DNA from: Hevea brasiliensis
Lineage: Eukaryota > Streptophyta > Magnoliopsida > Malpighiales > Euphorbiaceae
NCBI RefSeq assembly: GCF_030052815.1
Contig: NC_079493.1
Location: 123,033,132 to 123,097,131, forward strand
DNA length: 64,000 bases
Direction of reading: 5' to 3'
In this document: piece after piece, positions 42,137 through 55,719 of the stretch
Numbering within the stretch: position 1 is the first letter of the stretch
How the letters are laid out: every line of letters starts with the position of its first letter
Notes under the pieces: model-generated
Database searches by the model: none
Told to the model about the DNA's origin: nothing
The model's input: only the letters and a program-made list of their open reading frames with translations
Translations under genes and position numbers: made by a program

Positions 42137-43643
42137 ATTGTTTGATGTTGTTGTTATTGTTTGCTTTTGTTGATGGTGAGATATCGGTTGCGTTGCCGGC
42201 GGGGATGGTGCAGTTTTCTTTAATGGGGCTTCTTTTTTTTCTCTGGTGGTTGCAGATCCTTCCTTTTCTCTGTGCAAGAAAACGAATGAAAATGGAAGAT
42301 GGAGAGCAATGGGAGGAGAAATAGACATATGTGTTTGAGACTAAGAGAGAGAAAAAGAAATCGTTCTTAACAGATTCAGTTACTGGTGATATTTTTGGAC
42401 AATGATATATATTAAGAAATAATGTATTCTTGGAATTCTTTTTTTTTTTTTTTGGAACTAAAAATAGAGTGGCTTTAGATAGCCTTGTAAAGAATTTTTC
42501 TGTGTATATTTAGTAAAATACACTTGAGTAGGACTCTTTCAAAGCCTTTGACGATATGTCAGACGTTCTAAAAGACAAAACAGACTTGATGACATTTCTA
42601 TTAATTAAAAAACATGGGACGACAGGAGTGTTCTTTGATTTTGTATGGCTCTGGCACTTCTCATAGCATGGTTAAGTATGCAATTTCAGAGTAATTAAAC
42701 GATCACGTTCTTTCAGAAATGGAACTAGCATCAAGATTAAGGTTTGTTGATGGCTAGAGAAGAGGAATGGAACCACAGTGAGACTGGCTCATTTGGATCC
42801 TGAGGTGAGGTGCATCGTCAAACTGGTAATGGTGGTTAAATTTTAGAGCACGCAGTATTAACCATCCACTGGGTTGTATATCCAAACACTAACGGATGAA
42901 TCTTCCAACAAGCTAGCAGATCCAGTATCAGATTATAGCACAAGCACACACCTTTTGCCTTGAATGCTTCTTGTAAAGAGAGCTCATAAAGTGACTCAAG
43001 TTCTACTTAATTTGCATTTGTTTCTACTTTTTAGATAGGCAACTTCTTCCTTCTTCTGCATCAAGAAGTAATGCCAAAATAAAATTTAAGAAAAATGCGG
43101 AAGCAAAGATAGTTCATACCAACACAAGAAATTACAACTACAGTTGATCATAAATCTTATACAAAAATTCATAAATTCTGAAGTAGAAACAATGTTCACA
43201 TGTTTCTCACTATTAATAATAATGGTGCTTTTATGCTGGTGCAACAATTCTGTGGGCTTTTAGAGGGGAAACAAACTCGATTGAAGTGCAAATACTGGCA
43301 TATCACTAATGCAATAATCAAGAACTCTGATATACAATTTCATGGCCTCCAACTCCCATGATAATAAAAAATGTGCCGCACAGTATGAAATGAAGTTTTG
43401 TTAAGGGTCATTGGGCTAAGGAAAGATGACAATTTCCTTCCACACCAAAGAATACAATGTGAATCAGATTCTGCAGCTACAGATCCTCCAGCTTTTCTGT
43501 ACAGCTTGAATTGTTGCATAGAATGCTGAACTGCAATTAGACCTGAAATTAACAAAAACCAAAGTGATCATCAAAGCAGCTTAACAATTATCATCTTAAG
43601 AAAAGTTCCCTTCGAAATAAATGTTTTGAGTTGAGGGTTTTAC

Positions 43644-43854
43644 GTGCAAGAGGTGGAAGTGAGAGGCGAGTGACTGGTGACGCTGATTCTGCTGCTGCTG
43701 CTGTTGTTGGAATTGATTGAATTATTGCTGCTGTTGGGATTGTTGGTGGAGGTAAAATTGTTCCTGATTTGAGTGAGCAGGAGATTTATTATGGAATGGT
43801 ACATTGGGGATCATTGTCCAGCTGCCTCCTGTGTATGAAACGTGAATGCTCCAT
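43644..43854 (-). pseudogene. MED9-like Mediator subunit first-exon relic
   Basis: On the minus strand an ATG at 43854 is followed, after a one-base frame slip, by SWTMIPNVPFHNKSP, a glutamine-rich run with a TAA inside it (QQSQQQQ, stop, FNQFQQQQQQQ) and SLASHFHLLH ending in a GT donor at 43643. This is the pattern of the N-terminal exon of plant MED9: SWTMIPN, polyglutamine, then SLASHFHL. The Mediator-binding helices that should follow (a LADAIENG-type sequence) are not found. Downstream, TTAATTTCAG at 43543-43552 could act as an acceptor into an unrelated 71-codon frame (43340-43542). I judge this a dead duplicated exon. Confidence 0.65.
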
Positions 43855-46800
43855 TGCTACCTCCCTATGCCGGTTAATGGAAGTGAACCAAATCCCATTT
43901 ACAACTAATTGAATTATTAATCAAATCCAGTTAAAGATGACAGAAAATCGAAGTTAACAAAAATTCAGTTGTAACCAAATTAATGAAAGAACTGATAAAA
44001 AAAAAATTAATGAAAGAAAATAAAATATATATTTTATATTATTAATTAATTATTAATAAAAATATATTTAGAATTCTTTTTATTTATAAAAATAATAAAT
44101 ATGATTTAATTTTAATAAGGAAATGCTTATAAATGAATGTTGTTATAAAAATTTATAAATAACTATAAATAATAATAATATTAATTAATTTTTATTAGTT
44201 TGATTATCAAATTAAACACAATTCAAAATTTTTATAATTACTAATTAAAGCCTAATCTATCTATGGTGGTTCCATCTTCCATGGGAGTTATCCTAACCTT
44301 TGTAACAACTATTGAGCCCAAAGGACCAAGCCCCACTCTTTTTGCACTTTAAGGCCGGTTTGGCGTATTCTTTGAGCTAACAAACCAAGTAGAGCTAATA
44401 CTTTATTTATTTTCTCAATAATTTTTAGACCTAAAACTTATTTTAAACTTTCAATAAATTAAATAAGAAAGTCTCAATGAAAAGGAAAGTGATTAGATTT
44501 GGTCACATTTAATCTTTAAATCAACTAAAATTAAATTTGGAATTCATAATTTTTTTTTCAAAAATGCACTTTTTTAAACAACGTTGTAAAACAGTTTGAT
44601 TGATACTCAAATTAGAGACTTTGTAACTTTGAAGATTTATTTGTAAATTTTTTTGAAATTTTGATAAATAAAATATATCAAATTTTAAGGGAAATTCAAA
44701 GTTAAATATTAATACCAAATAAATTATAAATTACAACAAGCACATCAAATTTAATGATGCTTTTGTATGCATACTCAAATGGGCCAAGTGATTCATAATA
44801 AAAGCAATCAACTGTTGAAAGTCTTTTAATCAATAATTGTTCAATAATGGAAGCAAAATCATTAGCTTTATCCATTGACAAACTAAAGCTGGCAAAATTT
44901 TCATGAAAAGTGCAAATCCCATTTTATGAGAGAGGCAGAGGTGGGGTAGTATAAGTCAAAGAGAAAGAAAAGATAGAATTATTAAGACAGAGGGAAGGGT
45001 AAGCATCTTTTACAAGGACAAGTCAACCCATGCATGTTCCCATATGAAAAAATAAAACCAAATTAAGGTAAGCTAAGCTATTGCAAAGTAGCAAACCCAC
45101 ATATTCCCTTCCTTCTGGCCTCTCATAGATCATTATCAACTTTTACGTTTGTGGGGGGGGACTGTACCTCTTAACCCACCATCTTCACTCTCTCACCTTT
45201 CTTTGATAATTTGCCTGCCATCACCTTCACAAAGAAAGCATAAAGGCCATTGTTTCTCTCTCTCTAGTTTTTTGTTTTTTTCTTTCGTATATAATTATTG
45301 ATTATTATAAAATCATTAAACAAGAAACAAGAGATCAATAAAGAGAAATGGGCATATGCATTCATTTTGAAGGATAATCCTTATTTTCTTTTAAAAAATG
45401 AATATTTTTGGAGTTATTTGGTTATAATAATATTTATTTTGTACTTGTATTTCCAGAAGAGAAAGAAAAGATAAGTGCCATGCCACTTACAAAGTTGGCT
45501 AGTCCACATATAAATCCCATAATATGTCACTCACATAGCATTAACTTTTTCACCTAATTATAAATGTACCACAAAAATATATTTCTCTATTTAAAAATAA
45601 ATTAACTTTTATTTAATATTATTCTATCTTACCTTGCAAATCCAGATTTTTAAAAAAAAAAATCTAAAAAAAGTACTATTATTGTTCAAGCACATTAATC
45701 AATTCTTATTTCGATGACCATATTTGTTAACTAAATTAATTGTTATAATTACAATTAATAACTTTACCAACCAAGGCATGCATAATTAATGGAAAACTAT
45801 AAATTTGAAGAAGCCATAGAGCCATGTATATAGGTGAGTATGTGCTCATTGACCTCTGAGGAACCATAGAATCTGAAATTACATGAAAAAAGAAAGAGTA
45901 CAACCTTCACAGGCCAATGAGCAGAACAAATCAACCCTCGGGATTGATTCCCACTTGCACCCACAAAAGGTGTCAAACGGCATCTCTTTTGTTTTATGAA
46001 TGAACATCATATCTAAACCAAGCTAACTTGCACATCCCTAGATCTACATTTTCTCCCTCTTTTTCTTGGAGAATCCAATGCTTTTTTGTACCCATTACCT
46101 TATGTCCCCAACTTTATATATATCTATATTCCATCCCTTCTCTATAGTATATACTTGTTTGTTCAAAGTTCCCTACTTCATTCCACCTATGAATCAATAA
46201 AGCCTAAAATTTCTATTACAAGTGTACACTTGATTAGAGATGGTATTTATTACTAAAACTCGATTACCCTTGCATTCAATTAATTTTTCTTGATATGTAT
46301 AGAATAGAGACAGAAAGATAAATCCTCGTAACCCTCCTTAATAATAATAATAATATATTATTATTATTTTATTAAAAAAATTTATTTATATATATATATA
46401 TATATTTAAATATTATAATTTAACACACATATATATTTATATTATTAAGGTTATATTTTATAATTCATATTTCTAATTTATAATCTATTTTTATATTATA
46501 TAATGATACATTAAAATTAAAAAATTTAAAAAAAAAACCCTCACAGGGAAATCTACCTTGCCTCGAACCCAATCTTTTATGTGGTGAGGACGGAAGAGCA
46601 ATCTCCTCTCCAGATCCACTCCATTGCTATTCTTAAACTTGATAGAACGATGAAATTAACACAATATATAAAAATTAATTTATAATCTCATTTTTAATGT
46701 AATTAATAAAAAACAATATTGCAAGTCATTATCATTTAATTCATAACGTGTTGGATTCAAATTTGAAATTTGAAGGGTTCCCACTCTTACTGATTATAAT

Positions 46801-48440
46801 TTTTAATATAAGGTGATAAAACAAAAATTGTTCAATATTTATTTTAATTTGGATAGATAAGTGCGGCCCAGCAATTTGACCACCATGTTTATGGCATTAG
46901 TGGAGCATCATATATTATAAGTTTACCTATAAAGGAAACTCACCTTTACATTATAAGATGGTGAATCTTGTTTGAGGAAATCAATTCTTGCCTAGTCAAT
47001 TAATGATCTATTCACTTATACTATCAATTCCCACCAAATTGGGAAGACAGCTTTCGAATTACTACTCAGCATTTTCAAAATTAAATAAAAAGGCAAGAAA
47101 AAAAAGTGGATGGACAAAATCACATCCTACCATTAGTGTGCATCAATAGCTGTTTTATTATTATTATTATTATTTAAAAAAAAAATAAATGAGAAGAGGC
47201 TTCTTCAATCCAAAACTAGGGTATACCACCAACTTTATTGAGCGATTGTAATAAAATTTACATATCGGTTATTAAGAGGGACAGTTGATAAGATTAAAGC
47301 TTTCAACTTAATGGGAGTAGCTGATTAAATTTTATTGAGTCAATCAATAGTCATTAGTTCATTACTCTAATTTGATATAGATGAATAACCATATGAATCA
47401 TTTTTTTTCCTAAGCCAATAATCTTATGAATTATTATGATTTTATGGTGCGAATTAATCATTAATTAATAATAATAGAAGATTTAGTCATAATTGGCAAA
47501 GCTTTTCATCTCATTGTTACTAAATAATATTCACACATTTAATCCTATCCATATTGAACTGTATGCATGTGATAATATGTTGGTGTAGCTTTTTCTTCTT
47601 TGTGAATTCTTTGGTGAAAATATGAATGGTCTATTTTTTGAATAATTATCTGATGTAAATGTAATACTTTGATTGTTAATTATGATATAATTTATATAAA
47701 ATATCATAATAAAATTATTATACATATAATGATTATATTTGAGTAATTTTTTTTTTTATTTTCTGTTATACTGAAATAGTAAAATTAATATAGAATGTAA
47801 AACTTGATTGAAAAAAAAAAAGAAACTCACCGTTTCATCATGACTACCAAAAACTGAAATTTATCATTGAACTTTAATTCGGTGATACTAGAGTCATCTC
47901 CAAGATTGTAAGGTCTCGAATTCAAGTTACAGTAAGATCCAAATACACAAAAAAAAATTTGAAATTTGAATTTGAAAGCGTCAAATTTAAATCTCATAAA
48001 TGTTGGAGTGAAAGGACCTATTCAGTAATTATTCTTATTAATTGTGTAGCTTAAGCCATTGGTGTTGTCATGTAGTGTAACTTAAGATTCAATTAACCTC
48101 TTAATAGATTACATAGAGAATGAAATAGTACAAATTTCTTTTCAAAGTCGCTTAATCTATCAATTGCAGTCATCGTCTTGAAGTGACCACCCACATAAAC
48201 CAATAACTTCAGAACTAAACCAAAAGCTAATTAAGGGGTTTTGCTTAACTCATTAACTATGCTAATTTAGTTAAGAATTAAACAATAATATAATTAAAAA
48301 AAAAAAGACAAGCAAAAATTATGAAATTATGGCTACATAAGTAAGGCATTGATGTCCTTCCCTTTGGGAAGCTTAAAAAGAGAGAGAGAGAGAAAAAAAA
48401 AAGAAATGAAATATTTGAAACTATAGAGCGAAAAGAAAAT

Positions 48441-48442
<2 letters not shown>

Positions 48443-48474
<32 letters not shown>
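48443..48474. repeat. (TA)n microsatellite in the IDD gene 3' region
   Basis: About 16 TA units lie within 10 bases of the stop codon of the minus-strand IDD gene, so they are probably in its 3' UTR. Confidence 0.85.
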
Positions 48475-48478
<4 letters not shown>

Positions 48479-48481
48479 GAG

Positions 48482-50731
48482 TTAACCTTGCCATGTTTTT
48501 TGTGATTGATTGTGTTGCTCATGAGAAGTGTTGACGCAATTGCCAAGACCAGCCATACTCAGTATATCACTTTGAGAGAAAGCTCTAAGACCCAAGAAAT
48601 CTCTCGTCAAACCCTCACCACTGCAGCCGGAGCCACCACCGCCACCACCAGCATTATCATCACTTTTCTTGGTATTCAAAATCCCGCCAACAAATGCATC
48701 TTCAAAGGAGTTACTCCCTTCAAACCCAGAAGCAGAAGAAAGAGAATTCATCATTTCTTGAAGAAGGGCACCTGAGGGTGGTGAACCACTAGTACCAACT
48801 TTAGTAGTACCAGAAGGAACAGCTTTATTCCTAAAAGGAGCCTGCAGGCCATGAAAAATTGACCCACCACCTGGCAGCTGCTCTTCAGGTGAGGAAAAAT
48901 TCAGACCAAAACCAGTTGTATTTGCATTGTTGTTACCAGAATGGGAAGACACATGAGCTCCTTCTTGGTGGTGGTGTTGCGGCTGCTGCTGGTGATGGTG
49001 GGGTCTCATCAAGCTTGTAGTTTTGCTGCTCATGGTTGCACCCATCTGAGCTGCTTTTTGCAGCAAGGCAGTAGCTGACATATGTGGGGATGGAGCCGCC
49101 TGCCGGTAATGTGGTAGAGTGGGGCCAAGACTAGGGTTAGGGTTTGGGCTCAATTCTTGGTGATGAGTTGGAATTGAAGATGAGGAGGAGGAGAGATGAT
49201 CAACGGGTGTCTGTTGATGATGATGATGTGGTGGGCCAGGACCAGCCCCACCCCTTAGTCCTGGTGGTGGGCAAGCTAACCATGGTGGTAACTCTGACCT
49301 TAGCGTACTAAAACTTTGTTGCTCTTTTTTAAGTGAAAATGCATGCAGATCTTGAGCACTGGTATTGAATTGGGGTATTTGGAGATTTATGTTATGAGGA
49401 ATTGAAGAACCTGGAGCTGCAGGCTGAGAGGAGTGGAGTACTACTGGGTTTGGTGCTCCTGTGATAGCTCGTGCACTCTCCTCTGCTAAAGCATCACAGA
49501 AAGCTCTGTGGGTGATGAAACTGTCCCTCCTGAAAAGAAATACCACACAAAGAAAAACAAAAACTCACACCACAAGAAAACAAAAGCAAACCTGTCACAA
49601 AGTGCCTTATGACAATAATGCCATCAATACTTGACTTTCTCTCTCTCTCTCTCTCTCTCTCTCCTCTCTTTCTCTCTGCAATTCTTTCTTCTGCTTCTTT
49701 GTTTTTTTTTTTTACTCTGGGAACTAGGGACAGATTTTCCACCTAAGCTCCTGCAATTAAAATTTTGCCATACCAAGGCGCCTCTCTCTCTCTCTCTCTC
49801 TTTCTCAGAGAGTATATATATCAGACAAAGAATAATGAAAATTAAGTCTATTATCTATATATCTACAATAACTGGGATTTGAAAGACGAAGCATTTAATG
49901 CCAGCTCTTTTAGTTTAGTTATTTCGTATCCCTCGCTAAATCAAAGAATTGTTACGACTATTGTGCTTAGAATGGATGAGCAAGGGACTCGTTTTCAAGC
50001 ACATAGATTTCATAAAAGGATATGGAGTTAGTTACCTTGAGAAAAGGGTTCCACAGTCACATCTGTATTCCCTAGTGCCACAGGTCTTGGAGTGAGCCTT
50101 CCAATCTGATTGAACTGCGTACCTCTTTGAGCACTTGTCACATTTCCATTTCTTCTCACCATGTTTTCTGCAAAAGTGCTTCTTGATTCCTGTCAGGTCA
50201 CCAAGAGCTCTTGATGGGTCATGGTGGACGCAGCTAGTTTCTGGGCAGACATACACCTTCTTCCTTATGTCCTTGCTGGTTCTTTGCTTCAGCTTCCATG
50301 GCAGATTATGCCCTCTTCTATGAAGTTGAAGATTCTGATCTCTCTGGAACCCCTTGTTACAGATCTCACACACAAATCTATTTGTTGCCATCAGAGTCTT
50401 GGGTGATAAAGCTATTACTTCTGCATCTGGGTCTGATTGAAGAACCCACCAAAAAGAGAAAATGATGATAATTGGCACAGAAAATAATAATAAGCAATAA
50501 AAATAACGGCGTCGAGAAGGATTTGAAACCTGGATTTCCTGGCAGGTTTCTCTTCTTTTTGACAGGTTGAGTTTGAGGAGGTGGAGGAGCAAAGTATTGT
50601 TGAGGATAGTTAGTTCCAGTTTCATTTCTGTTGCCTGAAGAAACACTTGCTTCACCAGAAGCTGAAGTCAAATTAGACATGTTTTCCTCTTGTGGTTGCT
50701 GTTGCTGATGAAACATCAAACCTTTCATCAT
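48482..50731 (-). CDS. INDETERMINATE-DOMAIN C2H2 zinc-finger transcription factor, three exons
   Basis: Exons 50731-50530, 50432-50036 and 49529-48482 join in phase to 548 codons plus TAA. The N-terminus is Gln/Ser-rich and leads to the nuclear-localisation and ID start VKKKRNLPGNP (from about 57). The four ID fingers follow: FVCEICNKGFQRDQNLQLH (C89, C92, H105, H109), YVCPETSC...HFCRKH, WKCDKCSKRYAVQSDWKAH (CCHC) and YRCDCGTLFSRRDSFITH (CCHC, interrupted by intron 2). The C-terminal part is Gln/His/Gly-rich and carries the two conserved IDD motifs, MSATALLQKAAQMGAT and TRDFLGL. IDD proteins bind an AGACAA-type core and act with DELLA, SHR or SCR partners in root patterning and gibberellin or sugar responses. 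The TRDFLGLRAFS end suggests the IDD4/5/7 side; the exact orthologue is not determined. Confidence 0.93.
49637..49663. repeat. (CT)n microsatellite in intron 2 of the IDD gene
   Basis: A run of CT units about 110 bases inside the second intron on the minus strand. A second CT tract is at about 49782-49801. These are simple repeats, GA on the coding strand. Confidence 0.85.
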
Positions 50732-51606
50732 CTTCTTTTCTTAGATAAGCAGTTCTAGAAAGCTTAAGGTTGCATCATGGGCCATGGATTCTTCCGGTTT
50801 TCATATTATGTGAAAAACGGTATAATAGATCTAAAGACAAAGAATATATAATAAAAGAGAAAAATCCAAACCTAGAAAAAGCTAAAATAAGGGAGAAACT
50901 GGAAAGAGAAAGAACCCCAAATAGAGAAGTTGAAACGGATTTCTCAAATATGTAGACTATGGCAGCAGCTAGCTAGACTTTAAAACTCATAACCCTTGTA
51001 TCATTCACTTTGATAGTTTCTTCTTTGTTTGGCTTCATTTAAAGAGACAATTTTGGTTTTTTGAAAACGCACAAAAAGAAACAAGGAGAAAGAGGGAGAA
51101 AAAAAGAAAAGACTATTAACTAGAACTGAATCCAGATCCTTAGCCACTGCTTTTTTTTTCTTGATTTCTTAATAAACCTTTGCTTCCTAATACCAAGAAA
51201 ATCCAACTATAGCCACACGGATATGAACAAAAACAAGAGGAGGAAAAAAAAAAAAAAACAGTTCAGAAAACTGAGAGAGAGAGAGAGAGAGATGTGGATG
51301 AGAAGGTATCCTCTGTGTGATCCTGAAGGAGTCCAAAACAAAATACCACACAAAACCAAAGGTGGAACCCTATGGCTGAACTCTGACGTTGCACTTTCTG
51401 TCTTTTCTTTTGTTCTCTTCCCCAAACCCCAGAAAAATCTCTTCTTTTCTTTATTGTCTATTTGCTTTTAACAAATATTTAATTTTTCAGCTAAAAAAAA
51501 TTAACCCTTTTTTTAATCACCTCTCCTACCTTTCCCCTCTCCCATAAAGTAAGAGCTAAAAATAAAAGCAACCCATATGTGAAAAGAAAGCATCATTTCT
51601 ATATCA

Positions 51607-51609
<3 letters not shown>

Positions 51610-51644
<35 letters not shown>
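51610..51644. repeat. (GA)n microsatellite upstream of the IDD gene
   Basis: About 17 GA units lie roughly 880 bases upstream of the IDD start codon. GA/CT runs in plant promoters can bind GAGA-binding BBR/BPC factors, but nothing here shows that this one does. Confidence 0.85.
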
Positions 51645-51648
<4 letters not shown>

Positions 51649-51898
51649 AGATTTAGATTTTAGATGTACATGTTTTACATCGTGGTTAGTCGACCCTTCA
51701 TAACTTTCTACATTTACAGTTGCCATGATTGATCCATTGATTAATTTGTAACAGGCATGGCCGAAAGCTTTATTTATATGGAAATATTTTGTTACTTCAT
51801 CTTTCTTTATTTCTTTTCTTTATCATTCGACTATTATTTATGCGTAAAGATAGCTGAAATTTCTGACAATTTTGCATGGTTGCTCCAATATAAAATAT

Positions 51899-51901
<3 letters not shown>

Positions 51902-51935
<34 letters not shown>
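51902..51935. repeat. (TA)n microsatellite
   Basis: About 17 TA units in intergenic DNA. Confidence 0.9.
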
Positions 51936-51936
<1 letters not shown>

Positions 51937-53040
51937 CTTGTTTATTTCTCTTATGGCTTGCAATTGTACGCATCATTATATAATTAATTTAACAAATACT
52001 ACTAACCAAAGTTATTGTGGTTGCATGCCATCCATCATTAATTAGTGATGCCGGTGATTATATATGATGATGATGATGATGACTATAGACCAAGATAAAA
52101 TTCATGCAAGAACATTGGAGAGAATATTGAGACAAATTACATGGAGATATAGAAAAAAAAAAGTATATGTAGTTGACTTGAGTCAATGATAAGGCTAACT
52201 AGAGACATTTTAATATGGTTCTTTAACAGAATTTGACCCCATAATTGTGTTAGACGACTATGAGTTTACGAATTCAAAGACTAGGGGCACTAATTTGCTT
52301 GACTTGTTAGTGTTTAAATATTTGAAGTGTTGATTGAGTCAACTAATGTAAGCAATGCTTTTCTTTTGCTTGGTAATTGTGAATTATGTATGGACACAAA
52401 GCACAAAATTGTTAGAAGTTTGAGCACACAGATACAAGCTTATTAATTTTTAGTGTAGCAATTGGAGAATTTATGTCAAATATTTACGTAAAAATAAATT
52501 ATGCCTCAGTGTGTCAATCATTAACAATGACAAATAATTTATGAAATGGGAACATGGGTGCTGGCAATATTTTACCACCCCCCAACCCCTACCCCCACAC
52601 ACATATACTGTTCAGTCTGCTCTATGGTGAATTGATTTAAATATTAATTCTGAGTAGTTGTGGAACTACATTGTTTTTGTGTTGGTTTCACGTTTTCGAT
52701 GAGTTTTTATTCCCATATAAAAATAGATGGAGAATAAATTGAAAATTTTAAAAAAAAAATGATGTTATTGTTTTGTCATTTTCTGGTTTTATTCTGCAAT
52801 GATTTAGTTTTTGAAAATGGGACCTTGCTCGAACCTAGCCTCATGAATGTGCTCCCAGCTCATTTCTATTGTTCATATAATTATAAACAAAAAGGGATAG
52901 GATAGTTTTCCATGTTTGTTATGTATGGGAAGTATCCCTCTCTCTCAAGGCATTTGGCACCATATATGGCTTCTTGACGCATACCATATATATATAATGA
53001 TTAATCAATTTTTAATAATCTTTTTTATTAGGGTAATTTA

Positions 53041-53305
53041 TAATTAAGTTTTTGAGATATATCAAAACTCATAGGTTAGTCTCTAATACGATTTTAAATA
53101 ATAATTTAATCCTTAAAATTTAATTATGTTAATAAATTAAAGATTATTTTGTTAATAAAATAAAAGTTTATGAACTAAATTGTTTTAAATTGAAAAGCAT
53201 TTAGTAGTATGGATTAATTTGTTAACAAAATTAAATTTTAAGGATTAAATTGTTACTAAAAAAACATATCAATGACTAATATGTGGATTTTATTATACTT
53301 TAACA
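53041..53305. repeat. Foldback (MITE-like) element
   Basis: The left arm (about 53074-53139) and the right arm (about 53214-53287) are inverted copies: both read, in opposite orientation, TTAGTC..., then AATTTAATCCTTAAAATTTA, then TTAACAAATTA-like sequence. The arms are about 70 bases with a short loop. There is no coding potential. The TTAGTC/AATCCTTAAAATTT wording is common in plant foldback repeats. Confidence 0.65.
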
Positions 53306-55719
53306 ATTTAATTATAATTTTTTTTATTAATTATATTAAAAAAAATATGATGGTTATCTAAAATAATCGATGTTATAGGGAGAATTTAATCAATTGTAAG
53401 GTTATCACATTTATGATAAGAAGAGTTATTTAAGGGACAAGATTATCTTATATTATATATGTAATTCATTAATATGACTCAAATCAATCTTATATATATA
53501 TAAAATCCATGTCAAAATCTCAAATTTGCAATCATTAATACCCAAAATTATCAATCAGAATATGAAAAACACTGGAATATAAGAAATATTTCTTGCATCT
53601 AAAACTTTCATATTATATATAGAGACACACACTCGAACACTTAGAGAAAGAAATATTATTAGGATTGAAAATAGTGAAAATTTTCAAGTATGATGCCATA
53701 TAGGTGAAAAACAATTAATATTTTCTGTAGGTATATATATACATATAAGTGTTCATATGTTGTATAATTATTGAACGAGTGAAACTTAGGAACTAGAAGA
53801 AGTTCATTGATCCTGAGGATCAACATGGCATGGTTGGCATACGCAATCTTAATTTGCCAATTCTTGAAAATTTTTGGATTGAATATATATAATTAAGCAA
53901 AGAATTGATAAGTATGTATGCATGTCACAATCTATGAGGCGGCTATGCATGATAAAATATTAAAGGGTAGGCTGCTCTTGGACTATAAGTTTACTCGGTG
54001 CGTCGGTGGCAGGTAGGGGAAAAAAAATACAAGAAAACAAAACTTATATGATAACGAGTGAAGGCTAATAATGAATTCTTCTCTTTTTTGTCACCGTAAG
54101 GTGTAGCCTTAGAATTTAAGCTTTGCTATAACATGGCATTCTCTCCTATTTCTATTTGTTTCTCTCTCTCTCTCTTTCCTTTTCTCTTCGGCTCTATATT
54201 ATGAGAAATGACTGAGTTTTACACTGCTATTAACCTATAGCGATATCAAATATTTTTTACCATGCTTATAGTACAAAAATGTGATAAATTAATAAGAAAA
54301 TAGTAAGAAATAAAAATGGAAACCTAAAATGATGTAAAAAAAATAGTATTAAATGATTTATGAGCGTTGAATATTAATACAAACTTGACATAAAATAGAA
54401 TTTAATGATAAAAAAAATTATATAATGGATTCCAATCGATTTGAAATTATTGTATTTTAAATTCCTCAATTATGAAATAGTTGTTTACAATCTCTTATTT
54501 ATATGATATTTGAACCATCATTTGTACCTTAAAATATTTTTGAAAAATACTGATATAAATTTAATTCATTATGTAACAATTATGAACTAATTATGCAAGA
54601 ATTTTTCATAATTTATAATTTGACAATAATTATGATAATTTATTCATAATTATCCTAAAATTTTATTTGCTAATTTATTACATATAGACGATGTAGCATC
54701 TAAGAATTTCTCAACTATTTTCAGAATGAATGTAGTTTATTATTTGGAAATTGCAACTCATTAGAGGAAAAGGCACTGGGTGAGGGCCTGGGTGATTTGT
54801 TATCATCTGTAAGGCCCAACAAATTGCATCAACGACCCTGGCTGGCCAGTGGCAGATTAACGAGAGGGATGGTGCCAGCAGAACTGGCTACATTCATAAT
54901 GCAGCACTCACTCTTTTGCATGGCCTTGATATAGATATGCCTCAAAATGATCACCTAAATATATGGTTTCCTTTCCTTTTCTCATCAACCTCAAAACCCA
55001 TATAGAAAATTGTTTAATATAATTATTATATATAAAAAAATTATGTTAATTCTTATCAAATAATATTATGAATTAAGATTTAAGTCAATAACTTCAATTG
55101 ATTTGTAATTTTTTTAATATGGAAAGGGAAAATATGTTGTAAAGTCCTTCCTTTTCCTTCCCACTATATAAATATAATTTATGTACAGTAGAATACGTTA
55201 GGTTCAATTCCATGGCCGTTAGGTCAAAACAATACAAAATTGACCTTTTTTAGTTGCTATTGATGTCTTTGCCAAAGCTAATTAAATTGTTTGCCAAAGA
55301 GTACATCACCCAAACCTAACTATACTTCCCCAAGTTGAACACCTTTTTTCTTAATTTGATTGAGACATTTGACTTTCAATTTAATCTTTATTTTTTTCAA
55401 ATAAAACAATAATTAATCACATCAATTTTTCATATTATACGTATAAATATTGAGGGCTATTTAATATTATTAATTAAACTATTTTTAAAAAATTTTAATT
55501 TAAATTTGATATATTTCAATTATAAGAATTTTAGAACAACAAATTATTTTTTTTAAACTATTTTTTTATCAAAATATAAAATGGTATTTAAAGAAAATAA
55601 TGAATAACTAAGTCATGCTAATGAATTGTCATAAAATGCCGTAATTGTAATATTTTTTTAACATTATAATATTTTTTTAGTCAATTAAATTTATAATATT
55701 ATGATTATAAAACATTAAA

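Larger units (their letters stand above)
42137..48481. other. Long intergenic region
   Basis: The first few hundred bases are the leader and promoter of the minus-strand LOB-domain gene. A MED9-like exon relic lies at 43644-43854 with a possible exon-like follow-on at 43340-43542. From 43900 to 48480 the DNA is AT-rich, with small microsatellites and no recognisable gene. (TA)n at 48443-48474 abuts the stop codon of the IDD gene. Confidence 0.55.

Noticed and set aside
42137..42328. A 64-codon N-terminal extension of the LOB-domain protein
   Set aside because: The extension is low-complexity and the internal ATG at 42136 places the LOB domain at the usual N-terminal position. It is not disproved.
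48506..48775. An 89-codon plus-strand frame
   Set aside because: It is the reverse of the IDD C-terminal coding region.
54765..54960. A miRNA precursor
   Set aside because: The pairing is short and interrupted, and I recognise no known mature plant miRNA in it.
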